DNA from: a bacterium
GTDB lineage: Bacteria > Spirochaetota > Spirochaetia > Treponematales > Rectinemataceae
Length of the DNA: 12,964 bases
Reading direction: 5' to 3'
Assembly (NCBI GenBank): GCA_021813065.1
Contig: JAKALZ010000025.1
Location: 1-12,964, forward strand
In this document: piece by piece, positions 1 to 7,140 of the stretch
Position numbering within the stretch: the stretch's first letter is position 1
Layout: each line of letters starts with the position of its first letter
Made by a program: the position numbers and the translations under genes
Notes under the pieces: model-generated
The model's database searches: none
Told to the model about the DNA's origin: nothing
Seen by the model: the letters and a program-made list of their open reading frames with translations, nothing else

Positions 1-1947
1 CTTTCCTCTCCCTATGAGATCGGCGCGGCCGAGCTCTGTGAGCGCTTCGCGCACCAGCGCGCGGTTCTCTGGCTTATTGAACTGAAGGAGGGCCCGCTGG
101 AGCGAGCGCTCTCTTGTGCTGCGCGGAATATGAACCGGCGAGCCATCGAGAGGATTGAGCCCGGTGCGCCACATGGCGGTGGAGAGAGTTCCTGGCGTGG
201 GATAGAAATCCTGGACCTGATCGGGGACGAAGCCGAATTTCTTGAGGTAGAGGGCGAGTTCGAGGGCATCTTCGAGCGTCGCGCCCGGGTGCCCCGAGAT
301 GAAGTAGGGGATGAGGAACTGTTTTTTGCCGGATTCGCGGTTGAGGCGGAAAAATTCTTCCGCGAAACGATCGAAGGTTTCGAGTGGAGGCTTGCCCATG
401 AGTTCGAGGACTCGCGCGGAGACATGCTCTGGCGCGACCTTGAGCTGGCCTGAAATGTGATGCTCGACGAGGTCGCGGAAGAAGTGACGGTCCGGGTCGA
501 GCATGAGGTAGTCGTAGCGTATGCCCGAGCGGATAAACACGCGTTTGACACCGGGCAGCGCGCGGAGCTGGCGCAGGAGCGCGAGGTATTCGCTGTGGTT
601 GGGCTTCAGGTTGGGACAGGGGTTGGGCGCGAGGCAGTTACGGTCGACACAGGCGCCGCGCGTTGCCATTTTGGCGCAGGCGGGGCCTCGAAAATTGGCG
701 GTAGGGCCACCGACATCGTGGATGTAGCCCTTGAAATCGGGTGTACGGGTGAGCGCTTTCGCTTCTTCGACGATCGACTCGATGCTGCGCGAGGTAACGA
801 CACGGCCCTCATGGAAGGTGAGGGAGCAGAAGGAGCAACCCCCAAAGCATCCTCGCGATGAGACAAGCGAGAATTTAACTTCCGCGAGCGCGGGAACGCC
901 GCCAAAAGGGTCGTACATGGGGTGCCAGGCTCGCTGAAACGGGAGGGCGTAGACTTGATCGAGCTCTTCGCGCGGGAGGGGGAATTCGGGTGGTTCCTGG
1001 ATGACATAGCGGTCGCCGCACTTTTCAATGAGGCGTTTCGCGGACCATGGATCGGTGTTGCGGTACTGGGTTCTGAAAGATTCTGCGAAGGCGCGGCGGC
1101 CCTCTTCGGTGTCGGGCTGGATTTCTTCGAATGAGGGGAGAAAATCAGGGACTGCTTCGCTCGCGGAAGAGCCGGGGGTGCCCGCGGCGGGCTTGTCGAC
1201 GGCGGAGATCGCGTCGCTGGCACGCGCGGCACTGAAGGGCGCCGCTCCTAATGCCTCCTTCAGCTTCGACTCGTGAACCGCCCACACAGTACCTCGGATT
1301 CCCCGAAGGTTTGCGAGCGCGCCGGTGAGGGAGGCGTCGCGCAGGCGGCGCATGGTTTCCAGTATCTGGCGTTCCGCCATGCCATAAATGAGGAGATTGG
1401 CTTTGGCATCGAGAATGAGAGCTCGCCGCACTGTGTCCGACCAGTAATCGTAGTGCGAGAGTCTGCGCAGCGAGGCTTCGATACCGCCGAGAATGATGGG
1501 GACGCCCTTGAAAGCGCGCCGGCAAAGGTTGGCATAGACAATGGTGGCGCGATCGGGACGGGCGTTGGTGCGCGCGGTGATTCCTGGCCCGATGCTGCCA
1601 TCGGCTCGCATGCAGAGCGCGCGGTTTGAAGCCGGCGCGAAGTCATCCTCCGACCGAGGCTTTTTATTCGCGGTATACGAGGAAACCATCGAATCGAGCG
1701 CGCCCGCGGTCACGAGGAACGCCAGCTTCGGCGCGCCGAACATTCGGAACACCTCAGGGTCGTCGGGGTCGGGCCTGCTGAGAATGGCCACCCTATAGCC
1801 CTCCCGCTCGAGAAGCCGCCCGATCACCGCCGCGCCGAACGACGCGTGATCGACATAGGCGTCTCCGGTCACGATGACGGCGTCGAACGTGCCCGCAAGA
1901 AAGCCCTTTGTCCGCATGTCCTGAGGCGATGCCACTAAAAATCCCAT
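1..1947 (-). CDS. ygiQ: YgiQ family radical SAM protein (C-terminus cut by window edge)
   Basis: The frame stays open for 649 codons from ATG 1947 to the left edge, so only the last stretch of the protein is missing. The N-terminal YgiQ signature is clear (VTGDAYVDHASFGAAVIGR, about residues 27-45), followed by GGIEASLRRLSHYDYWSD (about 154-171). The radical SAM cluster motif CFGGCSFC supplies Cys367, Cys371 and Cys374, and a second Cys-rich block (GACVDRNCLAPNPC) lies about 50 residues later, as in the family. The visible end, KPENRALVREALTELGRADL, matches the region shortly before the usual C-terminus. An Ala/Ser/Pro-rich linker at about 237-260 looks lineage-specific. An in-frame TGA at 1954-1956 makes 1947 the furthest upstream possible start. 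There is no Shine-Dalgarno sequence, and a -10-like box lies only 8 bases upstream. The family is established as radical SAM, but its reaction is not known to me. Identity is certain; biochemical role is not. Confidence 0.95.
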   Translation of the reverse strand, partial: MGFLVASPQDMRTKGFLAGTFDAVIVTGDAYVDHASFGAAVIGRLLEREGYRVAILSRPDPDDPEVFRMFGAPKLAFLVTAGALDSMVSSYTANKKPRSEDDFAPASNRALCMRADGSIGPGITARTNARPDRATIVYANLCRRAFKGVPIILGGIEASLRRLSHYDYWSDTVRRALILDAKANLLIYGMAERQILETMRRLRDASLTGALANLRGIRGTVWAVHESKLKEALGAAPFSAARASDAISAVDKPAAGTPGSSASEAVPDFLPSFEEIQPDTEEGRRAFAESFRTQYRNTDPWSAKRLIEKCGDRYVIQEPPEFPLPREELDQVYALPFQRAWHPMYDPFGGVPALAEVKFSLVSSRGCFGGCSFCSLTFHEGRVVTSRSIESIVEEAKALTRTPDFKGYIHDVGGPTANFRGPACAKMATRGACVDRNCLAPNPCPNLKPNHSEYLALLRQLRALPGVKRVFIRSGIRYDYLMLDPDRHFFRDLVEHHISGQLKVAPEHVSARVLELMGKPPLETFDRFAEEFFRLNRESGKKQFLIPYFISGHPGATLEDALELALYLKKFGFVPDQVQDFYPTPGTLSTAMWRTGLNPLDGSPVHIPRSTRERSLQRALLQFNKPENRALVREALTELGRADLIGRGK

Positions 1948-1955
1948 ACGCGCTC

Positions 1956-1984
1956 AGTATATCGAAGGCGAAATGCTTTGTCTG
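1956..1984 (-). promoter_or_regulatory. Promoter of the ygiQ-type gene
   Basis: Read on the minus strand, CAGACA (1984-1979, sharing GACA with the -35 consensus) is followed after 17 bases by TATACT (1961-1956, five of six -10 bases). The start codon lies 8 bases past the -10 box, so transcription would begin within a few bases of the ATG and leave almost no leader. This agrees with the absence of a ribosome binding site. It is inferred from sequence match and spacing only. Confidence 0.5.
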
Positions 1985-1995
1985 GTATGCGTGTT

Positions 1996-2023
1996 TTGAA
2001 GGCTAGTGCAATTTTAGTATATT
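1996..2023 (+). promoter_or_regulatory. Candidate promoter of the DUF2892 gene
   Basis: TTGAAG (1996-2001) is separated by 16 bases from TATATT (2018-2023), in an AT-rich stretch between two divergent genes. It predicts a start near 2030 and a leader of about 100 bases. The leader contains a small 5-bp hairpin (GCTTC 2074-2078 with GAAGC 2083-2087). No known riboswitch is recognised in it. The rest of the 1948-2129 gap holds only the opposite ygiQ promoter. Confidence 0.4.
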
Positions 2024-2129
2024 GTTTCATAAAGAGTTGAGGCTCCTTCAAAAGTCTGACGATTTTTAAAAGAGCTTCAATAGAAGCCTAATTAGAAAGG
2101 CTCACGTTTTCTGTAGAGGGAGGACTGAG

Positions 2130-2378
2130 ATGACAAAGAACATGGGGAAAACCGATAAGACAATTCGACTCACGGCGGCGGTTCTATTCGCCATTCTGAT
2201 TCTTGTGGGCGTAGTCACAGGTGTATGGGCTTGGATCCTTGGCATTGTAGCGGTGGTTTTCCTTGCGACCAGCGCGATTTCCTTCTGCCCGCTCTACACG
2301 ATCTTCGGGATCTCGACGTGCCCGAGAGAAGAAAAAACGAAAGAAGAAAAAGCCAAAGACGAAAAAGAGAAGAAGTAA
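2130..2378 (+). CDS. DUF2892 / YgaP-like small membrane protein
   Basis: This 82-residue protein has the DUF2892 layout: a short cytoplasmic start ending in GKTDKTIRL, two closely spaced hydrophobic helices (about 15-31 and 33-51), then the conserved tail CPLYTIFGISTCP with two cysteines (about 53-65). The last 17 residues are almost all Lys and Glu, giving a charged cytoplasmic tail that is longer than usual for the family. The start is supported by GGGAGGA at 2119-2125, four bases before ATG 2130. The family is widespread, sometimes fused to rhodanese domains as in YgaP, and has no settled role on its own. It appears to be a single-gene transcript, because a strong terminator follows and the neighbours on both sides point the other way. 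Family assignment is fairly sure; function is unknown. Confidence 0.85.
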   Translation: MTKNMGKTDKTIRLTAAVLFAILILVGVVTGVWAWILGIVAVVFLATSAISFCPLYTIFGISTCPREEKTKEEKAKDEKEKK

Positions 2379-2446
2379 CGATTCATTCTGCCACGCGACA
2401 CAGTAGTGCCGAGTCGACCGGTGGCATAATCGGAAAAATCAGAGAT

Positions 2447-2493
2447 CCAGCCTTGAGGCTGGCGGCCCGCGGCGTACGCGGGCTCTTTTTTTT
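2447..2493 (+). terminator. Tandem-hairpin intrinsic terminator
   Basis: Two perfect hairpins lie back to back. The first is CCAGCC/GGCTGG with loop TTGA (2447-2462). The second is GCCCGCG/CGCGGGC with a 5-base loop (2465-2483) and is followed by TC and eight T (2486-2493). The second hairpin plus T run is a classical terminator for the DUF2892 transcript. The T run also overlaps the stop codon of the convergent LapA-domain gene. Read on the minus strand, the first hairpin is followed after 7 bases by five T, so weak termination of that transcript is possible too. Confidence 0.85.
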
Positions 2494-2917
2494 AGCATGA
2501 ACCTTTTGAAGGCTTCTGTGGTTCTTGGCGCGCGGCAGCATCTGCGCTGTCGGCGCATCTAGTGTCCCCTGTGGATGCTTGAGCGGGGGTCTGGCCAGCT
2601 CCAGTAGCCGAGTCAGGCGCTTCGCTATTGTCAGCGTCATTCGCGGTTCCATTCGCGACCTCTTTCAACTGGCGTTCGACAATTCGCGTCTTTTTCTTTT
2701 GGACCGAAAGGGCCCGCATGCGTTTCCAGATTGAGGGCAGGAGCAGGAGCATCCCAAGCAGAATGCCGGCCGCGAAGGTAATCACGAGGACAACCGACAT
2801 AGATGCATGTGCGGTCAACCCAAAAAAGGCAACGGTGATCGGTGTGCTGTTCTGTCCAGCGAATACCGCCACGGCTATGACCACCACGAGCAGCAGAATA
2901 ATGTAAAAAATGCGCAT
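2492..2917 (-). CDS. LapA-domain (DUF1049) membrane protein
   Basis: This 141-residue protein has the layout of the lipopolysaccharide assembly protein A domain: helix 1 at about 3-21, the short loop GQNSTPITVAFFG (about 21-33), helix 2 at about 41-61 with the usual GxxxG-like pattern (AAGILLGMLL), then a basic amphipathic stretch that may form a coiled coil (about 64-88). From residue 89 on it is an Ala/Asp/Thr-rich tail of low complexity that is probably disordered. GGGAGGAGG sits five bases before the ATG, a very strong ribosome binding site. The gene begins 36 bases after the pckG stop with no terminator between, so the two are probably cotranscribed. E. coli LapA works with LapB in controlling lipopolysaccharide synthesis, but many spirochaetes lack lipopolysaccharide, so that role should not be transferred. 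Confidence 0.8.
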   Translation of the reverse strand: MRIFYIILLLVVVIAVAVFAGQNSTPITVAFFGLTAHASMSVVLVITFAAGILLGMLLLLPSIWKRMRALSVQKKKTRIVERQLKEVANGTANDADNSEAPDSATGAGQTPAQASTGDTRCADSADAAARQEPQKPSKGSC

Positions 2918-2953
2918 TTTGCCTCCTCCCTTTATGATGAGGACTGGCCGATC

Positions 2954-4819
2954 TCATTCCTCGTAGGCGCTCGGATTTACGCTCGCGAATTCCCAATGCT
3001 CAGGCGCGCGCCACAAGCTTGAGAGCATCAACTCGCGCACGAAGATGAGTTCTTTAGGCAGACGGTCGTAGAGCTTCATGAATAGTTCTTCATGCGAGAG
3101 AATCTCGTTGTTCCAGAGATCGCGGTCGACCGACATGAGCTCGTTGAAGCGCTCCTTGGAAAAATCGAGACCTTCCCAGCTCATGTCCTCGTAACGCGGC
3201 ATCCACCCAATAGGGCTCTCGATCGCCTTGCCATGGTTGTTCGCGCGCTCCACGATCCACTTGAGCACGCGGATGTTCTCTCCGAAACCTGGCCAGAGGA
3301 AATTGCCATCGGCATTCTTCCTGAACCAGTTCACGCCGAAAATGCGCGGCGGATTGCAGTTCGACCGGCCGAATCGCAACCAGTAGTTGAAATATGATGC
3401 CATATTGTAGCCACAGAATGGAAGCATCGCGAATGGATCGCGTCGTACGTGGCCGACCGCGCTTGTCGACGCCGCGGTGGTCTCCGAGCCGAGGGTGGCC
3501 GCGAGGTACACACCGTAAATCCAGTTGAAGGATTGGTACACAAGAGGGTACACCGTGCTTCTGCGGCCGCCGAAGATGAAGGCTTTGAGGGGGACGCCCT
3601 CGAGGTTCTCCACATCGGGATCGACTGAGGGGCACTGGAGGATTGGAGCGGTGAATCGGGCGTTGGGGTGCGCGGCGGGCTTTCCGGAGCTCGGGTCCCA
3701 AGGCTTGCCAAGCCAGTCGGTGAGTCCAGGAGGAGGGATCTTGCTCATTCCTTCCCACCAGATGTCGCCATCTGAGGTCAGCGCGCAGTTGGTGAAAATC
3801 GTGTTGGCTCTGATGGTGGCCATCGCATTGGGATTGGATTTTTCAGAGGTGCCGGGCGCTACGCCGAAAAAGCCGGATTCAGGGTTGATGGCGCGCATCT
3901 GCCCATCCTTTCCGGGGCGAATCCACGCGATATCGTCGCCGATAGTCGTAATTTTCCAGCCATCGAAGGCTTTGGGCGGTATGAGCATCGCGAAATTCGT
4001 CTTGCCGCAGGCGCTCGGGAAGGCCGCCGCGACATACGTCTTCTCGTGTTCGGGAGATTCCACTCCGAGGATGAGCATGTGTTCGGCGAGCCAGCCCTGA
4101 TCGCGCGCGATGACCGAAGCGATTCTCAACGCGAAGCACTTTTTGCCGAGGAGCGCGTTGCCGCCGTACCCCGACCCGTACGACCAGATTTCGCGGCTTT
4201 CTGGGAAGTGAACGACATATTTTGTCGTTGGATTGCAGGGCCAGGGGACATCTTTTTGCCCACGCTCAAGCGGCATGCCAACCGAGTGCATGCAGGGCAC
4301 GAATTCGCCATGATCGCCGAGCGCCTTGAGCACGTTCTTTCCCATTCTCGTCATGATGCGCATATTGGCCACGACATAGGCCGAGTCGCTTATCTCGATG
4401 CCGATATACGACATGGGGGAACCGATCGGCCCCATGGAGAACGGAATGACATACATGGTTCTGCCGCGCATGCATCCATCGAAGAGGCTTGTCAGTGTCG
4501 TCTTCATCTGCTTTGGGTCCATCCAGTTGTTGGTGGGACCAGCCTCGACTTTGCGCCGGCTGCAGATAAAGGTGCGGTCTTCGACGCGGGCGACATCGCT
4601 CGGATCGGAGCGCGCGAGGAAAGAATTAGGCCGCTTCTCTTGATTGAGCGGCACGAAGGTACCAGAAGCGACGAGCGATCGACAGATCGTGTCGTACTCT
4701 TCCTCGGAGCCATCGCACCAATAGACAAAATCGGGCTTGCACAGGGCTTCCATGCTTGAGACCCAGGTTAGAAGACGCTGATGCGTCACGTACATGGGCT
4801 GTTGAGAGAGGGTGGTCAT
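2954..4819 (-). CDS. pckG: Phosphoenolpyruvate carboxykinase, GTP-dependent
   Basis: The enzyme interconverts oxaloacetate plus GTP with PEP, CO2 and GDP in the cytoplasm. At 621 residues it has the full length of GTP-type PEPCKs. Hallmarks are [18 protein letters not shown] (215-232), His247 in WLAEHMLI, the P-loop [11 protein letters not shown] (265-275) with reactive-loop Cys271 and Lys273, GDDIAWI (294-300), FFGVAPGTS (317-325), [13 protein letters not shown] (417-429) and VNWFRK (496-501). By recalled alignment with the mammalian enzyme, Lys227, His247 and Asp296 bind manganese. All core residues are present. GGAG lies eight bases before ATG 4819 and supports the start. In anaerobic spirochaetes the enzyme could run in the carboxylating direction, feeding C4 acids, or in gluconeogenesis; the sequence cannot decide. 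It is first gene of a probable operon with the LapA-domain gene, under a promoter overlapped by a palindrome. Confidence 0.98.
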   Translation of the reverse strand: MTTLSQQPMYVTHQRLLTWVSSMEALCKPDFVYWCDGSEEEYDTICRSLVASGTFVPLNQEKRPNSFLARSDPSDVARVEDRTFICSRRKVEAGPTNNWMDPKQMKTTLTSLFDGCMRGRTMYVIPFSMGPIGSPMSYIGIEISDSAYVVANMRIMTRMGKNVLKALGDHGEFVPCMHSVGMPLERGQKDVPWPCNPTTKYVVHFPESREIWSYGSGYGGNALLGKKCFALRIASVIARDQGWLAEHMLILGVESPEHEKTYVAAAFPSACGKTNFAMLIPPKAFDGWKITTIGDDIAWIRPGKDGQMRAINPESGFFGVAPGTSEKSNPNAMATIRANTIFTNCALTSDGDIWWEGMSKIPPPGLTDWLGKPWDPSSGKPAAHPNARFTAPILQCPSVDPDVENLEGVPLKAFIFGGRRSTVYPLVYQSFNWIYGVYLAATLGSETTAASTSAVGHVRRDPFAMLPFCGYNMASYFNYWLRFGRSNCNPPRIFGVNWFRKNADGNFLWPGFGENIRVLKWIVERANNHGKAIESPIGWMPRYEDMSWEGLDFSKERFNELMSVDRDLWNNEILSHEELFMKLYDRLPKELIFVRELMLSSLWRAPEHWEFASVNPSAYEE

Positions 4820-4854
4820 TGGTTTTTCTCCGGGGACAAATTATTGGAAAAAAC

Positions 4855-4890
4855 ATTATAGAGCCGATTTTCAATTTTGTGCGTGAAAAT
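4855..4890 (-). promoter_or_regulatory. pckG promoter with overlapping operator-like palindrome
   Basis: On the minus strand a perfect TATAAT lies at 4860-4855, putting the transcription start near 4848 and a leader of about 28 bases. No good -35 box is found at the right distance. Instead the -35 region is occupied by a perfect inverted repeat, ATTTTCA (4867-4873) and TGAAAAT (4884-4890), with a 10-base spacer centred about 30 bases upstream of the start. A strong -10, weak -35 and overlapping dyad suggest control by a dimeric regulator. The arms do not match the Crp consensus, so the regulator is not named. Confidence 0.5.
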
Positions 4891-4925
4891 AATTATCCAG
4901 GCTGTTTTTATTCCTTGAAGCCTCG

Positions 4926-4931
4926 TATGCT
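4926..4931 (+). promoter_or_regulatory. Candidate -10 box directly before the endonuclease-like gene
   Basis: TATGCT ends six bases before ATG 4938, so transcription starting at the usual distance would begin on the A of the start codon. There is no Shine-Dalgarno sequence in front of this ATG. No good -35 match exists 16-18 bases further upstream, so the call is weak on its own and gains weight only from the similar arrangement at two other genes here. Confidence 0.3.
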
Positions 4932-4937
4932 TGCGGC

Positions 4938-5378
4938 ATGAACAGTGTGGGATCGCAGGAGCCGCTCTGGCTCTATTTGTTTCTCATAGTGGCGCTGATT
5001 GTCGCTTTTGGAGGTATCGCGCTCGCGTACCGGGCTGGCAGACGACGCGGTCAGCTTGAGACTGAGCTGAGTGAGGGCGATCGTTTAGAGATGGCGCGCA
5101 GAGACGCGGTGGAGCGATCGAGAGCGGCACTCTCGGGGCAAGTGTCGGAGCAGATCGCGCCCTGGTTGCCTGATTTCCCTGTAAATCCTTCGGACGCGCG
5201 CTTTATCGGCAAGCCGGTGGATTTTGTCGCCTTTGCCGGGGCGGACCAGGGCGCGGTGAACGAGATTGTATTTATCGAAGTGAAGAGCGGTCGCTCTACG
5301 CTGAGTCAGGTGGAGCGCAGCGTGCGCGGCGCCATTCTCCAGGGAAGAGTGCGCTGGGTGGAGTACCGGATCGAATGA
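4938..5378 (+). CDS. Membrane-anchored Holliday-junction-resolvase-related endonuclease-like protein
   Basis: This 146-residue protein has one N-terminal membrane helix (about 11-31) followed by a basic patch AGRRRG and a helical stretch (40-70), then a compact nuclease-like domain. The conserved core reads RFIGKPVDFVAF (88-99), IVFIEVKSGRSTLS (110-123) and the end GRVRWVEYRIE. Asp95, Glu114 and Lys116 fit the D...ExK arrangement of PD-(D/E)XK nucleases. I recognise this as the Endonuc_Holl family (COG4741, predicted secreted or membrane endonuclease distantly related to archaeal Holliday junction resolvase). No member's activity is known to me. The gene is divergent from pckG and convergent with the ABC permease, so it stands alone. 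The start lacks a ribosome binding site; the frame extends back to a TAA at 4890-4892, but only TTG 4932 and CTG 4902 are alternatives. Confidence 0.8.
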   Translation: MNSVGSQEPLWLYLFLIVALIVAFGGIALAYRAGRRRGQLETELSEGDRLEMARRDAVERSRAALSGQVSEQIAPWLPDFPVNPSDARFIGKPVDFVAFAGADQGAVNEIVFIEVKSGRSTLSQVERSVRGAILQGRVRWVEYRIE

Positions 5379-5469
5379 GAATCGCTTGAGGGCGCGCATG
5401 CAAACGAAAGCGTACGGGCGCGAGGGGCCAAGCACGTGCGCCAATTCGGTCGTGCGCGCCTGAGGCCGC

Positions 5470-7140
5470 TCAGGGTTCCATTTGGCCCACTTTTCGTACT
5501 CCGGTCTTGAAAAGCAGCAGCCCCAAGAGCGCGCACGCGGCCGCGAATACCGTGCCATACAAAATAGCAAAAAAGTATTTTGAGGAGGGCACGGTTGCCG
5601 CGAGCGCCATGATGCCCCCAATCAGCCCCATCGCGCTGAGGATCACGATAATCGAATTGGGGTTCTGTTTGAGGGCCGAAATCGGGTTTTCCCAAGCGAG
5701 CTTCGGCCAGAGCGTATCGAGGGTCAGTGCGCCTATATTGAGCATCCCCGCTCCAAGAATCGCTAAAAGCAGAGCGACCAGGGTGTCGCCGAGACTATCG
5801 CCGAGAAGAATGGCTCCTCCCAGCGTACCGAGCGCGATACCGAGCGCGGCGAAGAGAAGCGCGTGGGTCAGTTTCGACGCCACGAGATCGCGGTGCGCGA
5901 TGGGCAAGGATTTTAGGAAGTACATGGATTTCGCGTCGCGCGAAAAGGCAGTGCAGGCGATGCTCGTTGATGTGGCAAGGAACATGCCGAGCCCCGCGGG
6001 TATGAGGTATTCGAGAGAGCCCGCGAGTTGAGAGCGGAGCGCCGTAAGCGCGTCGACGATTTCCTTGCCGCGCGCGATAAGCGTCAACGCAAGGATTACA
6101 GGCAGCAGAAGAATCACGAATGGCCCGTTTAAAAAGTACATGGGCTCGCGATTCATGAGTCGAACCTCGCGCCGCACGAGCGAAAAGAAGACCGATTTCG
6201 CCTTAAAGATTGAATTTTCCTGCGCCGTTCCGATTTTTCCCTTTACGGCGAAGGATTCGCCGAAGTTGATGATTGTCCTGGAGTAAGGTTTCCCGTAGAC
6301 GCGCGTGACCGCGGCCGCGAGGCCGAGACCGAGGACAAGATTCCCGAGCGTCGCCGCGATCGACCCCTCCAGGGCACGCATCGTGAGCCACGCGGGCGGC
6401 CACCAGTTCGCGATGCTCGCGAAGTTTAGCTTTCCGCTCGAAAGCATCTTTTGCAGTAGCGCGGGGTTTTGAATTTGCGCGAGCATCGACTGCAGGTACA
6501 GGTTGAAGCCGAGCGCCAGCACGAGCCCGACGATTCCGCCGAGATATAGGAGCGTATTTTTACGCCGGAGCCAGCGCGAGGCTGTCATGATCGGCACAAT
6601 GATGGCGTACGAGAGAGCGAGGGGCACGAGCGGCAACGCAAGCGCGTTGATGATAATCTGAATGTAGAAACCTAAGCCAGGATGACTCTGAAAGCCATAC
6701 ACCGCCGCCGCGATCGCCATTATCAAGAAACCGAAGGGCGCCTCAATCGCGTAGACTGTCGCCATGCGCGCCGCGAGCAGCTGCGCGGGCGTGAGGGGCA
6801 TTGTCAGGAAAAGCGCTTCGTACTGAGCGCTTGAAAAGAACGACAGCGAAGTGATGAATGCGAAAAGAAACACGATCACGCTCGAGGTGACGATAGCGTT
6901 AAGCAGCATGAACGACTGCATTCCGAGCGGAGCGAGCCCACGGTACATTCCCACATCCATCATCCCAAACACGAAACCAAGATCCGCCGTGAGGAGGATC
7001 GCGATCAGAATCCAACCGAAAGTCTTGAGCAGAACCTTCGGCGAAGAGAGGTCTTTCCGCGCTGGCAGGCGAATCGCGAACACCGACTTGAAATGAATCC
7101 GCAGGAGCGCGGTGAAGGGCGATGGAGACCTTTCTTTCAT
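5470..7140 (-). CDS. ABC exporter permease, about 12 membrane helices
   Basis: This 556-residue integral membrane protein has roughly twelve hydrophobic segments in two halves: about 40-60, 75-101, 124-148, 157-186, 198-217 and 256-281, then 335-356, 376-397, 424-447, 453-475, 496-515 and 522-544. The halves are joined by a cytoplasmic stretch (about 282-332). The motif AFSRDAKSMYFLKSLPI (398-414) is typical of the large ABC-2-like 'putative ABC exporter' permeases, in which one polypeptide supplies both membrane halves. The ATG overlaps the stop of the ATPase gene in ATGA (7137-7140), indicating translational coupling and a shared complex. The substrate cannot be read from sequence; export of a peptide, lipid or drug would all fit. 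It is the last gene of its operon. A 6-bp hairpin overlaps the stop codon (5459-5474) but has no T run. Confidence 0.88.
   Translation of the reverse strand: MKERSPSPFTALLRIHFKSVFAIRLPARKDLSSPKVLLKTFGWILIAILLTADLGFVFGMMDVGMYRGLAPLGMQSFMLLNAIVTSSVIVFLFAFITSLSFFSSAQYEALFLTMPLTPAQLLAARMATVYAIEAPFGFLIMAIAAAVYGFQSHPGLGFYIQIIINALALPLVPLALSYAIIVPIMTASRWLRRKNTLLYLGGIVGLVLALGFNLYLQSMLAQIQNPALLQKMLSSGKLNFASIANWWPPAWLTMRALEGSIAATLGNLVLGLGLAAAVTRVYGKPYSRTIINFGESFAVKGKIGTAQENSIFKAKSVFFSLVRREVRLMNREPMYFLNGPFVILLLPVILALTLIARGKEIVDALTALRSQLAGSLEYLIPAGLGMFLATSTSIACTAFSRDAKSMYFLKSLPIAHRDLVASKLTHALLFAALGIALGTLGGAILLGDSLGDTLVALLLAILGAGMLNIGALTLDTLWPKLAWENPISALKQNPNSIIVILSAMGLIGGIMALAATVPSSKYFFAILYGTVFAAACALLGLLLFKTGVRKVGQMEP

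Noticed and set aside
130..861. Plus-strand open frames (130-453 and 457-861) opposite the ygiQ-type gene
   Set aside because: They are antisense to conserved radical SAM motifs and have no recognisable domain.
4046..4759. Plus-strand 237-codon open frame opposite pckG
   Set aside because: It lies wholly antisense to a certain gene; its His/Glu/Arg-rich content is what GC-rich complementary codons produce, and it has no ribosome binding site or family match.
5459..5474. Hairpin CCTGAG/CTCAGG between the endonuclease-like and permease genes as a terminator
   Set aside because: The stem is perfect but there is no T run on either strand and it overlaps the permease stop codon.
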